A DNA stretch of 64,000 bases, taken from NCBI GenBank assembly GCA_031292305.1, contig JARLHJ010000008.1:22070-86069 (forward strand), written 5' to 3'. This document shows positions 42,769 to 51,941 of this stretch, piece after piece (position 1 is the first letter of the stretch; each line of letters starts with the position of its first letter). This stretch comes from Candidatus Babeliales bacterium. Lineage in GTDB: Bacteria; Babelota; Babeliae; Babelales; JABDEC01. The position numbers and the translations under genes were made by a program. The notes under the pieces were generated by a model. It ran no database searches. It saw only the letters and a list, made by a program, of their open reading frames with translations, and was not told the DNA's origin.

Positions 42769-43458
42769 ATGAAGGTACTTGGAAACTCAATGTGGCAATT
42801 AATAATGTATTCAGATTATATGACCTGGATAGTTTTATTAATTTTATTTGTATTATCAGTTATATGTTGGGCAATATTGTTTTATAAGGTTATTATTTGG
42901 AGAATGAAAATTCAACAACTAAAAAATACTATATTGCATATGAATGAAGCAAAAGATATAGAAGATGTAATCAAAATTGCTTCACACAATAAAAATAATA
43001 TTTCTGGATATTTTTTGACACAAGAATTAAATAGTTTAAAAAATTTATTAAAAACAAATATGCAAAAATCAGAACTTACAGAAAAGCAATGGGAATTTTT
43101 GCAATATAAAACAGACAGTTTAATAGACGAGATGGTTTATCACGAAGAATCATATTTATCTATTGCATTTATTACTGCATCAGTTTCAACTTTATTAGGG
43201 TTGTATGGTACAATCTGGGGTCTTATCCAAGCATTTATGGAAATCAGTAAAAAACAATCTGCAGATATTACTACAGTAGCACCTGGTATAGCAGAAGCTT
43301 TAATTACAACCTTAGCTGGTCTTATGGTAGCAATACCAGCATTAGCTATTTATTATTATTTAAAACATAGAGTAGTATCAATTGAGCAATTGCTTTTGCA
43401 ACTTTCAACTAAATTTTTTGATACAGTTCAAAGATTTTTTACCCAAGAAGTGGAGTAA
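42769..43458 (+). CDS. tolQ: TolQ/ExbB-family proton channel subunit
   Basis: 229 residues with three TMs (~18-40, ~125-148, ~165-195). The MotA/TolQ/ExbB core is visible: FITASVSTLLGLYGTIWGLI and PGIAEALITTLAGLMVAIPA. It forms the motor with TolR that uses the proton gradient to act on TolA. The presence of a TolB gene downstream favours Tol over Exb naming. TATAAT at 42723-42728 and RBS AAGGAAA precede it. Confidence 0.85.
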   Translation: MKVLGNSMWQLIMYSDYMTWIVLLILFVLSVICWAILFYKVIIWRMKIQQLKNTILHMNEAKDIEDVIKIASHNKNNISGYFLTQELNSLKNLLKTNMQKSELTEKQWEFLQYKTDSLIDEMVYHEESYLSIAFITASVSTLLGLYGTIWGLIQAFMEISKKQSADITTVAPGIAEALITTLAGLMVAIPALAIYYYLKHRVVSIEQLLLQLSTKFFDTVQRFFTQEVE

Positions 43459-43461
43459 AGC

Positions 43462-43875
43462 ATGCGTTTTAAAAGAAGAAGAAGATTAGTTGCTCTGCCT
43501 GAAGTTTCATTAACCCCATTAATTGATACAGCATTAAATTTATTAGTTATCTTTATGGTTGCTACTCCCATGTTGCAAAATTCATTAAAAATTAATTTGC
43601 CTGAAGCAAAAAATAAAAAAGATTATATTAATGCAAAGCAGCAAAACATAGAAATTAACATAGATGATAAGGGTAAAGTTTATTTAAATGAAAAAGAAGT
43701 TGAGTTAAAAAATATAATTGAACAAGTAAAAATTGCCTTAGCAAACTCAAAAGATAAAATTGTTATTTTAAAAGCTGATAAGTCTGTTGAGTATGATAAA
43801 GTTATTAAAGTTCTTGATTTAGTAAATTCAATAGAAGGCGAAAAATATGTGGCGTTGGCTACAAAACAACAATAA
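43462..43875 (+). CDS. tolR: TolR/ExbD-family motor subunit
   Basis: 137 residues: basic N-terminus, one TM with the essential Asp (SLTPLIDTALNLLVIFMV), then a periplasmic domain (INIDDKGKVYLNEKEVEL, VILKADKSVEYDKVIKVLD). Lies 3 bp after tolQ and overlaps tolA by 29 bases. Confidence 0.88.
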   Translation: MRFKRRRRLVALPEVSLTPLIDTALNLLVIFMVATPMLQNSLKINLPEAKNKKDYINAKQQNIEINIDDKGKVYLNEKEVELKNIIEQVKIALANSKDKIVILKADKSVEYDKVIKVLDLVNSIEGEKYVALATKQQ

Positions 43876-44656
43876 ATCTTATTTTAAAATTTTGTTTAAA
43901 AAGATTTTTGTCGTCTCTTTATTAATGCATTTAGTTCTTTTAATTGTGTTTCTTTTTATACTTCGCGATAAAACATTAAACTTAGATATCTTTTTAAATA
44001 AGGATTTAATTACTAATCCTCCTGTACCTGTTATATTTTTACCTTTTGCTAAAAATGTTCCTGGTTCTATTGAACAACTTAAAAAATTATCTAAACGAGC
44101 ACGTGCTAAAAAGACAAAGCAGATTTCTGCAAAAAAAGCTATTGCAATTAAGGCTAAAAATAAAGTGGCTAAAAAAGCTATAATTATCCAAAAACAAACA
44201 AAGAATAAAAAAGTCACAAAAAAAGCTAAATTGCCAGAAGTTGTTAAAGAAGAAATAAAGAAACCTGAGCCAGTAAAAGTAGAGCCACCAATAGAGCCTG
44301 AAAAAATAGAAGAGAAAGTTCCAGAAGTTATAAATGAAGTATTGCCAGAAGAAACTAAATTATTAGATGAGCCCTTGGCGATTTATTTAGGTACACAAGA
44401 CATGCAAGGTTATCAGTTAGTGGTATCAATTCAACAAGAGATTCTAAAGTACTGGAAGCCACCATTAGGGCTGCCAAAGAATGTAGAATGTAAAGTTAAT
44501 ATTAAAGTTGATAAAGATGGTAAAGTAGAAAACTTTAAAATTGAAAAGTCTTCAAATATTCTTGCATACGATATTAGTCTGAGAAACGCTATTTTAAAAA
44601 CTACTATGCCTACGGAAGTTAAAGGTAGGGAGTTTATATTAACCTTAAATTGCTAA
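43847..44656 (+). CDS. tolA: TolA/TonB-like energy-transducing protein
   Basis: 269 residues. One N-terminal TM (~24-44), a long Lys/Ala- then Pro/Glu-rich spacer (~75-175: KKTKQISAKKAIAIKAK, KKPEPVKVEPPIEPEK), and a C-terminal globular domain of about 80 residues (VSIQQEILKYWKPPLGLP, KVNIKVDKDGKVENFKIEKS). This is the TolA/TonB plan. TolA is preferred because of TolQR and TolB neighbours. Start at 43847 inside tolR, with AAGGCG upstream. Confidence 0.75.
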   Translation: MWRWLQNNNKSYFKILFKKIFVVSLLMHLVLLIVFLFILRDKTLNLDIFLNKDLITNPPVPVIFLPFAKNVPGSIEQLKKLSKRARAKKTKQISAKKAIAIKAKNKVAKKAIIIQKQTKNKKVTKKAKLPEVVKEEIKKPEPVKVEPPIEPEKIEEKVPEVINEVLPEETKLLDEPLAIYLGTQDMQGYQLVVSIQQEILKYWKPPLGLPKNVECKVNIKVDKDGKVENFKIEKSSNILAYDISLRNAILKTTMPTEVKGREFILTLNC

Positions 44657-44760
44657 ATTTATAGTACTATTACCCTTAAGCTAAAGGATAATCCTAGCTA
44701 AACTATTGTTTTTTAATGGTGATTTTATTTATACTTATAATGAATAAAAAGGGGGTAAAT

Positions 44761-45135
44761 ATGAAAAGGTTAAAAATTCTAATTTTAATGAATGTTGTTT
44801 TCAGTGCTTATGGTGCTTGCGTAAAGGAAAATGCAGCAGTTGGAAATCTTCTTTTATTAATGGATGATGCCCAAAAAGAAACAATAAAAATGCAATTAAG
44901 TGACTTGTTTAATGAATATGCATCTGATGGAAGAAGCTATGTTAGAAGTAGAATTTCAGAAAACCTAAAAGAACTTATTAAAAAATTAAAAACCATAATG
45001 CCCAGCAATGAAGTAATAGATTATATTAATAGTATTATTAATATATATAATTCTTCTGTAAATCCGGATAATCCTGGAGTTCCAATTTTTTCTAAAATAT
45101 TTATTAAAAATTTATTAGAAATTGCTAAAAATTAA
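44761..45135 (+). CDS. Small secreted protein inserted in the tol cluster
   Basis: 124 residues from the ATG at 44761 (AAAGGGGG upstream). Signal peptide MKRLKILILMNVVFSAYG, then a helical mature domain with one Cys (ACVKENAAVG) close to the cleavage site. Not a Pal-like OmpA domain. No family recognised. It separates tolA from tolB. Confidence 0.6.
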   Translation: MKRLKILILMNVVFSAYGACVKENAAVGNLLLLMDDAQKETIKMQLSDLFNEYASDGRSYVRSRISENLKELIKKLKTIMPSNEVIDYINSIINIYNSSVNPDNPGVPIFSKIFIKNLLEIAKN

Positions 45136-45161
45136 ACATTTTTTTTTAAATTTTTTAGGTT

Positions 45162-45197
45162 ATAATTATCCAAAGATTTTTAACTTTGGATAATTAT
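45162..45197. promoter_or_regulatory. Perfect 14-bp inverted repeat covering the tolB promoter and start codon
   Basis: ATAATTATCCAAAG (45162-45175) and CTTTGGATAATTAT (45184-45197) are a perfect inverted repeat with an 8-nt spacer. The left arm overlaps a TATAAT box (45161-45166); the right arm includes the A and T of the tolB ATG (45196). It may be an operator or, in a read-through transcript, a hairpin hiding the start codon. No T-run follows, so it is not an ordinary terminator. Confidence 0.6.
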
Positions 45198-46464
45198 GAA
45201 ATATTTATTTTTTTCTCTTCTTTTCTTACTTAATTTTAGTTACTCATTTGAACTTAATTTAAAAGCTGAATATCATGAAAAAATGAAGCTTCTAATTGGG
45301 TTAGTCGATGAAGTTTCAAGCGACCTTCGAATATTTGCAGAAAATTTAAAAAATGATCTTGAGTGTAGTGGGCAATTAGCAATCACAATATCGGAATTTG
45401 ATAAATTAAAAACTAAAAGTGAAATTAAAGATTTTGCAAAACAAGATTATATTTTTGCTTTATTTTTAAATAAGCTTTCAGGAAATGGTATTTCTTGGCG
45501 ATTATATGATACTATGCAAGCGACTATGATAAAAGGTAAGAAATTATATCAAAAAAATAGTAGTTTTTCAGCATTGGCACATAAATTAGCAGATACATTA
45601 TCCCCAGACCTAACAGGCAGAGAAAGTTCTTTTTATACATCTATAGCAGCATGTAAAAAAGTGAATAAAAAGCATACTCATCTACATGTTTTTCATCCAA
45701 CTGAATTTATGAACGGTATATCAAGATCTCAAGCAATTGTAACTGAACCAACAACAATATTATTATCAAAATGGCATCCAACAAATGTGAAAATATATTT
45801 TTCTAAGCATGGCAAATATAATGTAAAACTAATGTCAATAAACGAAAATAAGCAAAAAAGTATAGTTGCAAATTTTGATGGTATTAATATGCCACCAACA
45901 ATTTCTGAAAAAGGGCGGATAGTTATTCCTGTTACAATTGCAGGCAAAGGTCGGCTTTTTGAATATACTTTCGATGAAGAAAAGCAAAAAGGCAAATTCA
46001 AGCCAATTACGCATCATGATATTCATGCAGTTTCCCCGTCTTTTATAAATGAAGATAAATTGGTTTTTTGTGCAATAGATGAATTATGCAAGCCACGCAT
46101 TGCAATTTTAAATAAAGACAAAGTTGAATACTTGCCAGGCTTAAACGGGCTATGCCCATCTTATTCAAGCAAAAATAACATGATTGCTTATTGCAAAAAA
46201 GAAGGTGGTTATTACCAAGTTTTTACTTATGATTTAAATACAAACACATCTAAGCAATTAACTAAATGCAATACAGATAAAGATGGCTGTTCTTGGTCAC
46301 CTTGTGGCAGTTATGTAATATGTTCTTGTGAAAAGAAGAATAAAAGTCGTATTGCTATCTTTAATGTTTGGACAAATCAAATGCGATATCTTACTCATGA
46401 AGGCGAAGATTGGACCTCGCCTTCATGGTCACCTATTTACAATGAAATTCCATTTTATAATTAG
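45196..46464 (+). CDS. tolB: TolB-like periplasmic beta-propeller protein
   Basis: 422 residues. Signal peptide (to about residue 17), a TolB N-terminal-like domain (VSSDLRIFAENLKNDLECSG, FALFLNKLSGNGISWRLYD), then WD40-like beta-propeller blades (AVSPSFINEDKLVFCA, GLCPSYSSKNNMIAYCKKEG, GCSWSPCGSYVICS, DWTSPSWSPIYNEIPFY). Contains many Cys for a periplasmic protein. TolB links the Tol motor to peptidoglycan and Pal. Pal itself is not seen downstream. No Shine-Dalgarno; the start codon lies in an inverted repeat. Confidence 0.78.
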   Translation: MKYLFFSLLFLLNFSYSFELNLKAEYHEKMKLLIGLVDEVSSDLRIFAENLKNDLECSGQLAITISEFDKLKTKSEIKDFAKQDYIFALFLNKLSGNGISWRLYDTMQATMIKGKKLYQKNSSFSALAHKLADTLSPDLTGRESSFYTSIAACKKVNKKHTHLHVFHPTEFMNGISRSQAIVTEPTTILLSKWHPTNVKIYFSKHGKYNVKLMSINENKQKSIVANFDGINMPPTISEKGRIVIPVTIAGKGRLFEYTFDEEKQKGKFKPITHHDIHAVSPSFINEDKLVFCAIDELCKPRIAILNKDKVEYLPGLNGLCPSYSSKNNMIAYCKKEGGYYQVFTYDLNTNTSKQLTKCNTDKDGCSWSPCGSYVICSCEKKNKSRIAIFNVWTNQMRYLTHEGEDWTSPSWSPIYNEIPFYN

Positions 46465-46470
46465 TAGTTA

Positions 46471-47217
46471 TTATTCATTCAGTTTGTGCGTTGTTCCTGA
46501 AAATGGCTTGAATTTTGCTGAACTATTATTTTGTGATACTATTTTTTCCTGAGCAGCTTTTATTTGTCTGTGTAATGTTTCAAATACAGTTGCGCCCGCG
46601 AGCACACTAGTAATTTCTTGATGTTCTTTTGCAACTTTTATCAATTGATTAATTGTAGATTCATGCATTTGTTGAAATATCTTATTTGCTTCAATTTCAC
46701 TTTCATTATTCGTTATACTATTCAAAGCTACCTCTGTTTCAGCTAGTAAAATTGATTCGTATTTAGATTTTTTATTTATTGAACTAGCTATTTCTAAAAT
46801 AGTTGCATCTATTATGCCTCTAAGTTTCTCTGTAGCTTTACTAACTGTATATTGCGTTGGTGTAGGATTGACAGTATTTGTTACATTTTCCATATGTTGC
46901 ATTAATAATGTAAAAATTAAAAACCCTGAACTCATATTTACTATTTTGGTAGCTTCATTTGCTGCTTTAATTAAAGTCACAAAACATTTGTGATATAGCT
47001 TAGTTAGATTATTTTGATGTTGCTCACAAATATTTTCAACGATTTGTCTGTACTCAGCAGCTTTGTTTGCCTTTTTACCCATAATAAGTACTATTTTCAT
47101 TACAGATTCAGCACATTTTTTTTCAGATATGTCTACTATAGGTGCCGGTTGAGATGCGAAAATGTTAGACGAGTAGATTGTTAGCATGGTTAAAAATAGC
47201 ATTTTTAATTTTTTCAT
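46471..47217 (-). CDS. Secreted helical protein, unknown function
   Basis: 248 residues: signal peptide (MKKLKMLFLTMLTIYSSNIFA), then Cys/Glu/Lys-rich helical sequence (KKCAESVMKIVLIMGKKANK, ICEQHQNNLTKLYHKCF). No family recognised. Its stop lies 6 bp from the tolB stop (convergent). RBS AAGGGAC. Confidence 0.6.
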   Translation of the reverse strand: MKKLKMLFLTMLTIYSSNIFASQPAPIVDISEKKCAESVMKIVLIMGKKANKAAEYRQIVENICEQHQNNLTKLYHKCFVTLIKAANEATKIVNMSSGFLIFTLLMQHMENVTNTVNPTPTQYTVSKATEKLRGIIDATILEIASSINKKSKYESILLAETEVALNSITNNESEIEANKIFQQMHESTINQLIKVAKEHQEITSVLAGATVFETLHRQIKAAQEKIVSQNNSSAKFKPFSGTTHKLNE

Positions 47218-47537
47218 GTCCCTTATTTTCTCTATTAAGTTATAGGTTTATATATTTTTAGCTTAATAAATTGCTAAAAAATGTCAATTAGAAATGAGAA
47301 TTGAGCTTTTATATTAATCTAGGATAAAATTGGATATCTCATAGTTGGTTCTCTTTTTAAAACGAAATCCCCTTTTTATTAAGAAGTTCTTAATTATTAG
47401 ACACTACTAGTCATTTATATTATTATATTAAAAAGTTATTTTTATTCTTTTTATTGTTTACCAATACTTTTGTTGGTAAAATCAAATATTCAGTTGAATA
47501 ACTATTAGTATCGTTATTTTTATCATAGGAACAACAC
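47218..47537. other. 320-bp divergent intergenic region with two inverted repeats
   Basis: No coding potential seen. It holds TTTTTAGC-N10-GCTAAAAA (47255-47262 and 47273-47280) and TTTACCAA-N8-TTGGTAAA (47457-47464 and 47473-47480), the latter about 60 bp ahead of ftsH. These could be operators or RNA hairpins. No CIRCE element was seen. Confidence 0.4.
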
Positions 47538-49367
47538 ATGAAGTCATTTAAGAAAAAAGCGAAACAAACATTTGGTCAAGGCGGCCCAAAGAATTTAATC
47601 TTTGCGGTGATTTTCTTTATATTATGTCTAGGCTTACTTACAAAATTAACTGATTATACTCGTAAAATTGTAAGTTATAATTATTCAGAATTTCTGCAAA
47701 AAGTTGAAAAAGATGAAGTTAAGAAAGTTAACATTTCCGGACAAGATGTATATGGTGAACTAAAAGATGGCACTAAATTTGAAACAGTAATAGCTGATAT
47801 ACCTCAAAATTGGGATATTTTAAAAGCGCATAATGTTGAATTTGCAGTTGCAAACCCAACAGGTAATTTTAGTTTATGGCATATTTTATTATTGATATCA
47901 TTCTTAATGACCCCGTTGGCAATTTGGTATTTCTTAAGACAAGCAAAAAATTCAGGCGGTGGTTCAGGCGGTGGTGGAATATTTAGCATGGGTAAAAGCA
48001 GAGCTAAATTATTTATGCCATCTACAATTAAAGAAACATTTAATTCAGTAGCAGGTGCCGCTGAAGCCAAAGAAGAACTAAAAGATGTCGTTGATTTTCT
48101 AAAGCACCCTGATAAATTTAAACGTCTTGGTGCAAAAGTTCCACGCGGTATTTTGTTGGTAGGTGAACCTGGTAATGGTAAAACTTTACTTGCACGTGCT
48201 GTAGCGGGTGAAGCTAATTGCCCATTCTTTAGTGTGAGTGGTTCAGATTTTATAGAAGTTTTTGTCGGTATTGGTGCAGCGCGTGTGCGTGATTTATTTG
48301 CACAAGCCCGTAAAGTTGCTCCAAGTATTATTTTTATAGATGAAATTGATGCAGTTGGTCGTCACCGTGGCAGTGGTTTAGGTGGTGGACATGATGAACG
48401 TGAACAAACATTAAACCAGTTACTTACAGAAATGGATGGTTTTGAAACATCACCAGATCCTGTAATTGTTATGGCTGCTACAAATAGAGCTGATGTTTTA
48501 GATAAAGCATTATTACGACCAGGAAGATTTGACAGAAAGGTTGAAGTTCCATATCCAGATCTTACAAGTCGTGAACAGATTTTAATGGTTCATGTAAAAA
48601 ATATCAAAATTGATCCAAGTGTAGATTTAAAAAAAATTGCACGCGGTACACCAGGTTTTTCTGGTGCTGATCTTGCCAATTTAGTAAATGAAGCAGCATT
48701 GCACGCGTCTAAAGCAGCAGATCAACATTTAGTTACAGTTGAAGATTTTGAAGAAGCTAGAGATAAAATGTTACTTGGCAAAGAATCAAAAACTAAATTA
48801 CTTACAGAAGAAGATAAAAAAGAAACTGCTTACCATGAAGCAGGTCATGCTTTAGTTAGGCTGTTACTTCCATTGAATTCTGATCCTTTATTTAAGATAA
48901 GCATAATTCCAAGAGGTATGGCTTTAGGTGTTACTCATTATTTACCTGAAAGAGAAAAGTATACTACCACTAAAGAAGAGATGCTTGCAGAAGTTCAATC
49001 TTGTTTAGGTGGAAGAGCAGCTGAAGAACTTGTATTTAATAAATTAACTACAGGTGCTTATAGTGATTTTAAAAAAGCTACTGAAATTGTAAGAAGAATG
49101 GTCTGTTTTTATGGTATGTCTGAAAGACTTGGAACAGCAATTTATTCAAGTGAAGAAAAATATTCTCAAAGAACAGCTGAAAAAATTGATGAAGAAATTC
49201 AACGTATTTTAGATGAACAGTACAAAGCAGCAATGAAATTACTTATTGATAATAGAGATAAACTAGATAAGTTATCATTAACTCTATTAGAAAAAGAAAC
49301 AATGTTTGCAGCTGAAATCTATGAACTTCTAGGCATTGAGCCACGTGCAGATTTTAAATTAAAATAA
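47538..49367 (+). CDS. ftsH: ATP-dependent zinc metalloprotease FtsH
   Basis: Membrane AAA+ protease of 609 residues. Two TMs (~21-37 and ~112-134) flank a small periplasmic domain. AAA+ part: Walker A GEPGNGKT (209-216), pore motif with Phe242 (VFVGIGAARV), Walker B IIFIDEIDA, SRH ATNRADVLDKALLRPGRFDR. Zinc protease motif HEAGH (433-437). All catalytic features are intact. Degrades membrane and unstable cytoplasmic proteins. A Gly/Ser-rich linker (GGGSGGGG) joins the second TM to the ATPase. Followed by its own terminator and then a second FtsH-like gene. Confidence 0.96.
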   Translation: MKSFKKKAKQTFGQGGPKNLIFAVIFFILCLGLLTKLTDYTRKIVSYNYSEFLQKVEKDEVKKVNISGQDVYGELKDGTKFETVIADIPQNWDILKAHNVEFAVANPTGNFSLWHILLLISFLMTPLAIWYFLRQAKNSGGGSGGGGIFSMGKSRAKLFMPSTIKETFNSVAGAAEAKEELKDVVDFLKHPDKFKRLGAKVPRGILLVGEPGNGKTLLARAVAGEANCPFFSVSGSDFIEVFVGIGAARVRDLFAQARKVAPSIIFIDEIDAVGRHRGSGLGGGHDEREQTLNQLLTEMDGFETSPDPVIVMAATNRADVLDKALLRPGRFDRKVEVPYPDLTSREQILMVHVKNIKIDPSVDLKKIARGTPGFSGADLANLVNEAALHASKAADQHLVTVEDFEEARDKMLLGKESKTKLLTEEDKKETAYHEAGHALVRLLLPLNSDPLFKISIIPRGMALGVTHYLPEREKYTTTKEEMLAEVQSCLGGRAAEELVFNKLTTGAYSDFKKATEIVRRMVCFYGMSERLGTAIYSSEEKYSQRTAEKIDEEIQRILDEQYKAAMKLLIDNRDKLDKLSLTLLEKETMFAAEIYELLGIEPRADFKLK

Positions 49368-49386
49368 ATTTTTTATAATAAATTTA

Positions 49387-49425
49387 AAAATAAGGGTCTA
49401 ATTCAAGTTAGGCCCTTATTTTTTT
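49387..49425 (+). terminator. Intrinsic terminator of ftsH
   Basis: AATAAGGGTCTAA pairs with TTAGGCCCTTATT (one G-T/C mismatch region around the centre), followed by an eight-T run. Separates the two ftsH genes. Confidence 0.8.
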
Positions 49426-49532
49426 TATTTAGTTGAAAAATGCATACAAATTATAATTTAATGAATTGAAGTTAAAAATAAATGAAATATAATTATTTCA
49501 TTAAAAACATTCATAACTAAATGGTATAAATT

Positions 49533-51491
49533 ATGAAAATTCTTCTACGTTTAACTAAAATGATGTTATTGATTTTTGCTTTTCAAACGGGGGTTGCAAA
49601 TGGCAAAGAACAGGATAATGAATATAAATTAAAAGAAGAATGTGAACAATTGGTTGTTTATTTTGAGTCATATAAAACTGCGTATGTTTCCAATCCAAAT
49701 AATGTTTTTATAAAAGAAGTTTTGCTCGCTTTAATTGATAAGCTACAAGAAAAAAGAAGTCATCCACTTACTAAACAGTATATTGAAGCCAGAGTGGATT
49801 TTGATAAATTGTCTAAATTAAAATTAGAATTAAGAATTGATAAATACAAATCTACAATAGTAGCCACTGCTATTTTGGGATTAATTGGAACTGGGGTTTA
49901 TAAAAATCGAACAACTATTTATAATTATTTGTGTAATAATACCGATCTTATATTAAAATCATCTCTGTATGCGATTCTTCCTACAACAATACTTAGCTAT
50001 GCACTTTATCAAGTAATTTCCAAATCAAGTAAATATTTTACAGATAGTATTGTAAGCTCTAATGAAAGAATGAGATTAGAGCAGAAGTCAAAGCAAGAAA
50101 ATCCAGAGAATAATGCTAATATGAGTGAGGAAAAAAATTCTAAAGCAAAGTTATATAGACCTCATGAAATTGAAGAGAAATTTAGTTCAGTCGCCGGTGT
50201 TGCTGATGCAAAAGAAGAGCTAGAAGATATAATAGATTTTTTACGTAAGCCTGAAAAATATAAAGCAATTGGTGCTAAAATTCCTAAAGGGGTTTTATTA
50301 GTAGGTGAACCTGGTAATGGTAAGACTATGCTTGCTCGTGCTGTAGCCGGTGAAGCAAATTGTAACTTTTTTAGTGTTAATGGTTCTGAATTTGTAGAAC
50401 AGTGGGTTGGCTTGGGAGCGGCTCGAGTAAGAGATTTATTTACACAAGCACGTAAGAATGCACCTTGTATAATATTTATTGATGAAATAGATGCAATAGG
50501 TGCCAAAAGATCTTCTAATGGAGAAAGTGGTGGAGAGCGCGAATATTCACAAACGTTAAATCAATTATTAGTTGGTATGGATGGTTTTGAAAAATCTAAA
50601 ACGCCAATTGTTGTAATTGGTGCTACCAATAAGCCAGAAGTTTTAGATAAGGCATTGTTACGTCCGGGTAGATTTGATAGGCAAGTGAACGTTCCTAATC
50701 CTGATTTAATTAGCCGTGAACAAATCTTAAAGATACATACAAATAAAATTAAAACAGATTTAAATATTGATTTTAAAATATTAGCAGCTGGTACTCCAGG
50801 TTTTTCTGGTGCCGAGCTTGCTAATTTAGTAAACGAATCTGCTATAATTGCTGTAAAAAACAAACAAGTAAATGTAACCATGCATAACTTTGATATTGCA
50901 CGGGATAAAATACTGTTAGGTAAAGAATCAACAACAGTTCAATTAAGCCTGCAAGAGCGTACGGTTATTGGTTACCATGAAGCTGGACATGCATTAGTTG
51001 CATTATTATTACCAGAAATATGTGATCCAATATTTAAAGTGACAATTTCTCCACGATCTAAATCTTTAGGTGTTACTTATTCTTTAGCAGAAACTGAAGC
51101 TCATTTAATTTCTAAAGATGATTTAATTGGGCAAATTAAAAGGTCTTTAGGTGGAAGAATTGCTGAAGAACTGGTATTTAATAAACAGTTTACTGGTTGT
51201 GGTGATGATTTTGAAAAGGCTACCAAAGTAGCTAAAAGTATGGTTTATAAATATGGCATGTCAAATAATGTTGGAACTGTAAATTGTAATATTTCAAAGC
51301 CAGATAAAGTAGAAGATCAAGTTCAACAGATGCTTAAAGAATATTATGATGAAACTTATAAATTATTATCAGCCAATAGAGATAAGTTAGATAAACTGGC
51401 TAATGCATTAATAGATAAACAAACTTTATTTGCTGCAGAAATTTATAAATTATTAGATATCCAGCCAAGAAAAGATTTTAAAATAAATTAA
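49533..51491 (+). CDS. Divergent second FtsH-like zinc metalloprotease
   Basis: 652 residues. The AAA+ and protease parts align along their length with the upstream FtsH: Walker A GEPGNGKT (258-265), IIFIDEIDA, SRH ATNKPEVLDKALLRPGRFDR, HEAGH (482-486). The N-terminus is different: signal-like sequence (1-23), an acidic helical region (~25-100), and two TMs (~106-123, ~138-161), with no FtsH periplasmic domain between them. At the pore loop, the Phe of the usual FVG is Trp291 (EQWVGLGAAR), which may alter substrate grip. Catalytic motifs are intact, so it should be active. Separate transcription unit; ends at a strong terminator. Confidence 0.9.
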   Translation: MKILLRLTKMMLLIFAFQTGVANGKEQDNEYKLKEECEQLVVYFESYKTAYVSNPNNVFIKEVLLALIDKLQEKRSHPLTKQYIEARVDFDKLSKLKLELRIDKYKSTIVATAILGLIGTGVYKNRTTIYNYLCNNTDLILKSSLYAILPTTILSYALYQVISKSSKYFTDSIVSSNERMRLEQKSKQENPENNANMSEEKNSKAKLYRPHEIEEKFSSVAGVADAKEELEDIIDFLRKPEKYKAIGAKIPKGVLLVGEPGNGKTMLARAVAGEANCNFFSVNGSEFVEQWVGLGAARVRDLFTQARKNAPCIIFIDEIDAIGAKRSSNGESGGEREYSQTLNQLLVGMDGFEKSKTPIVVIGATNKPEVLDKALLRPGRFDRQVNVPNPDLISREQILKIHTNKIKTDLNIDFKILAAGTPGFSGAELANLVNESAIIAVKNKQVNVTMHNFDIARDKILLGKESTTVQLSLQERTVIGYHEAGHALVALLLPEICDPIFKVTISPRSKSLGVTYSLAETEAHLISKDDLIGQIKRSLGGRIAEELVFNKQFTGCGDDFEKATKVAKSMVYKYGMSNNVGTVNCNISKPDKVEDQVQQMLKEYYDETYKLLSANRDKLDKLANALIDKQTLFAAEIYKLLDIQPRKDFKIN

Positions 51492-51505
51492 TTATATTTC
51501 TAATG

Positions 51506-51547
51506 AAAAAGGCCCGGAATCATTCGTGATTCCGGGCCTTTTTTTAT
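51506..51547. terminator. Bidirectional intrinsic terminator with TTCG loop
   Basis: A 17-bp stem (51506-51522 with 51527-51543) closed by a TTCG tetraloop, with A-run and T-run flanks. It serves the second ftsH and the convergent gene at 51551. Confidence 0.92.
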
Positions 51548-51550
51548 AAT

Positions 51551-51916
51551 TTATTCATAAGGAGTAGTAAAAAGATTATATTTTATATTTTTACAATTAT
51601 ATTTTTTTAAAAGTTGGTTCATTTGTAATTCACATTCGCTTACAGTCATTTGTTGTTTTTTATAAACTATAATTAGAAATCCCTTATATAAGTGACAAGT
51701 TATTTTCTCAGATTTAGCAATTGCATTTATTTGTTTAAATATAAATTCTAAACAACTTTTTTCTTCATCTGTAATGGGATTCTGAACTTCGTTAAGTGTT
51801 CTTTCAACAGAAAAAATTACCTTAAAAACCCTTTGTGATAATTCCTGGGTTATTTCACTTGGTTTTAAATTAGTGAATAAAGTTAACAATAATAATGCTG
51901 ATAATTTAATTTTCAT
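51551..51916 (-). CDS. Small secreted protein, unknown function
   Basis: 121 residues from the ATG at 51916 (AAGGA upstream; 19 residues of upstream reading frame look non-signal and overlap the next gene). Signal peptide to about residue 19, mature part with Cys55-, Cys75- and Cys-containing segments (EKSCLEF, KITCHLYKG, SECELQ). No family recognised. Follows the gene at 51942 by 25 bp. Confidence 0.6.
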   Translation of the reverse strand: MKIKLSALLLLTLFTNLKPSEITQELSQRVFKVIFSVERTLNEVQNPITDEEKSCLEFIFKQINAIAKSEKITCHLYKGFLIIVYKKQQMTVSECELQMNQLLKKYNCKNIKYNLFTTPYE

Positions 51917-51941
51917 TTTAATTCCTTGTATAATTAGATTT

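Noticed and set aside
42769-44656. ExbB-ExbD-TonB for siderophore uptake
   Set aside because: The TolB-like gene downstream and TolA-like linker fit the Tol system better, and no TonB-dependent receptor is nearby; this remains an alternative.
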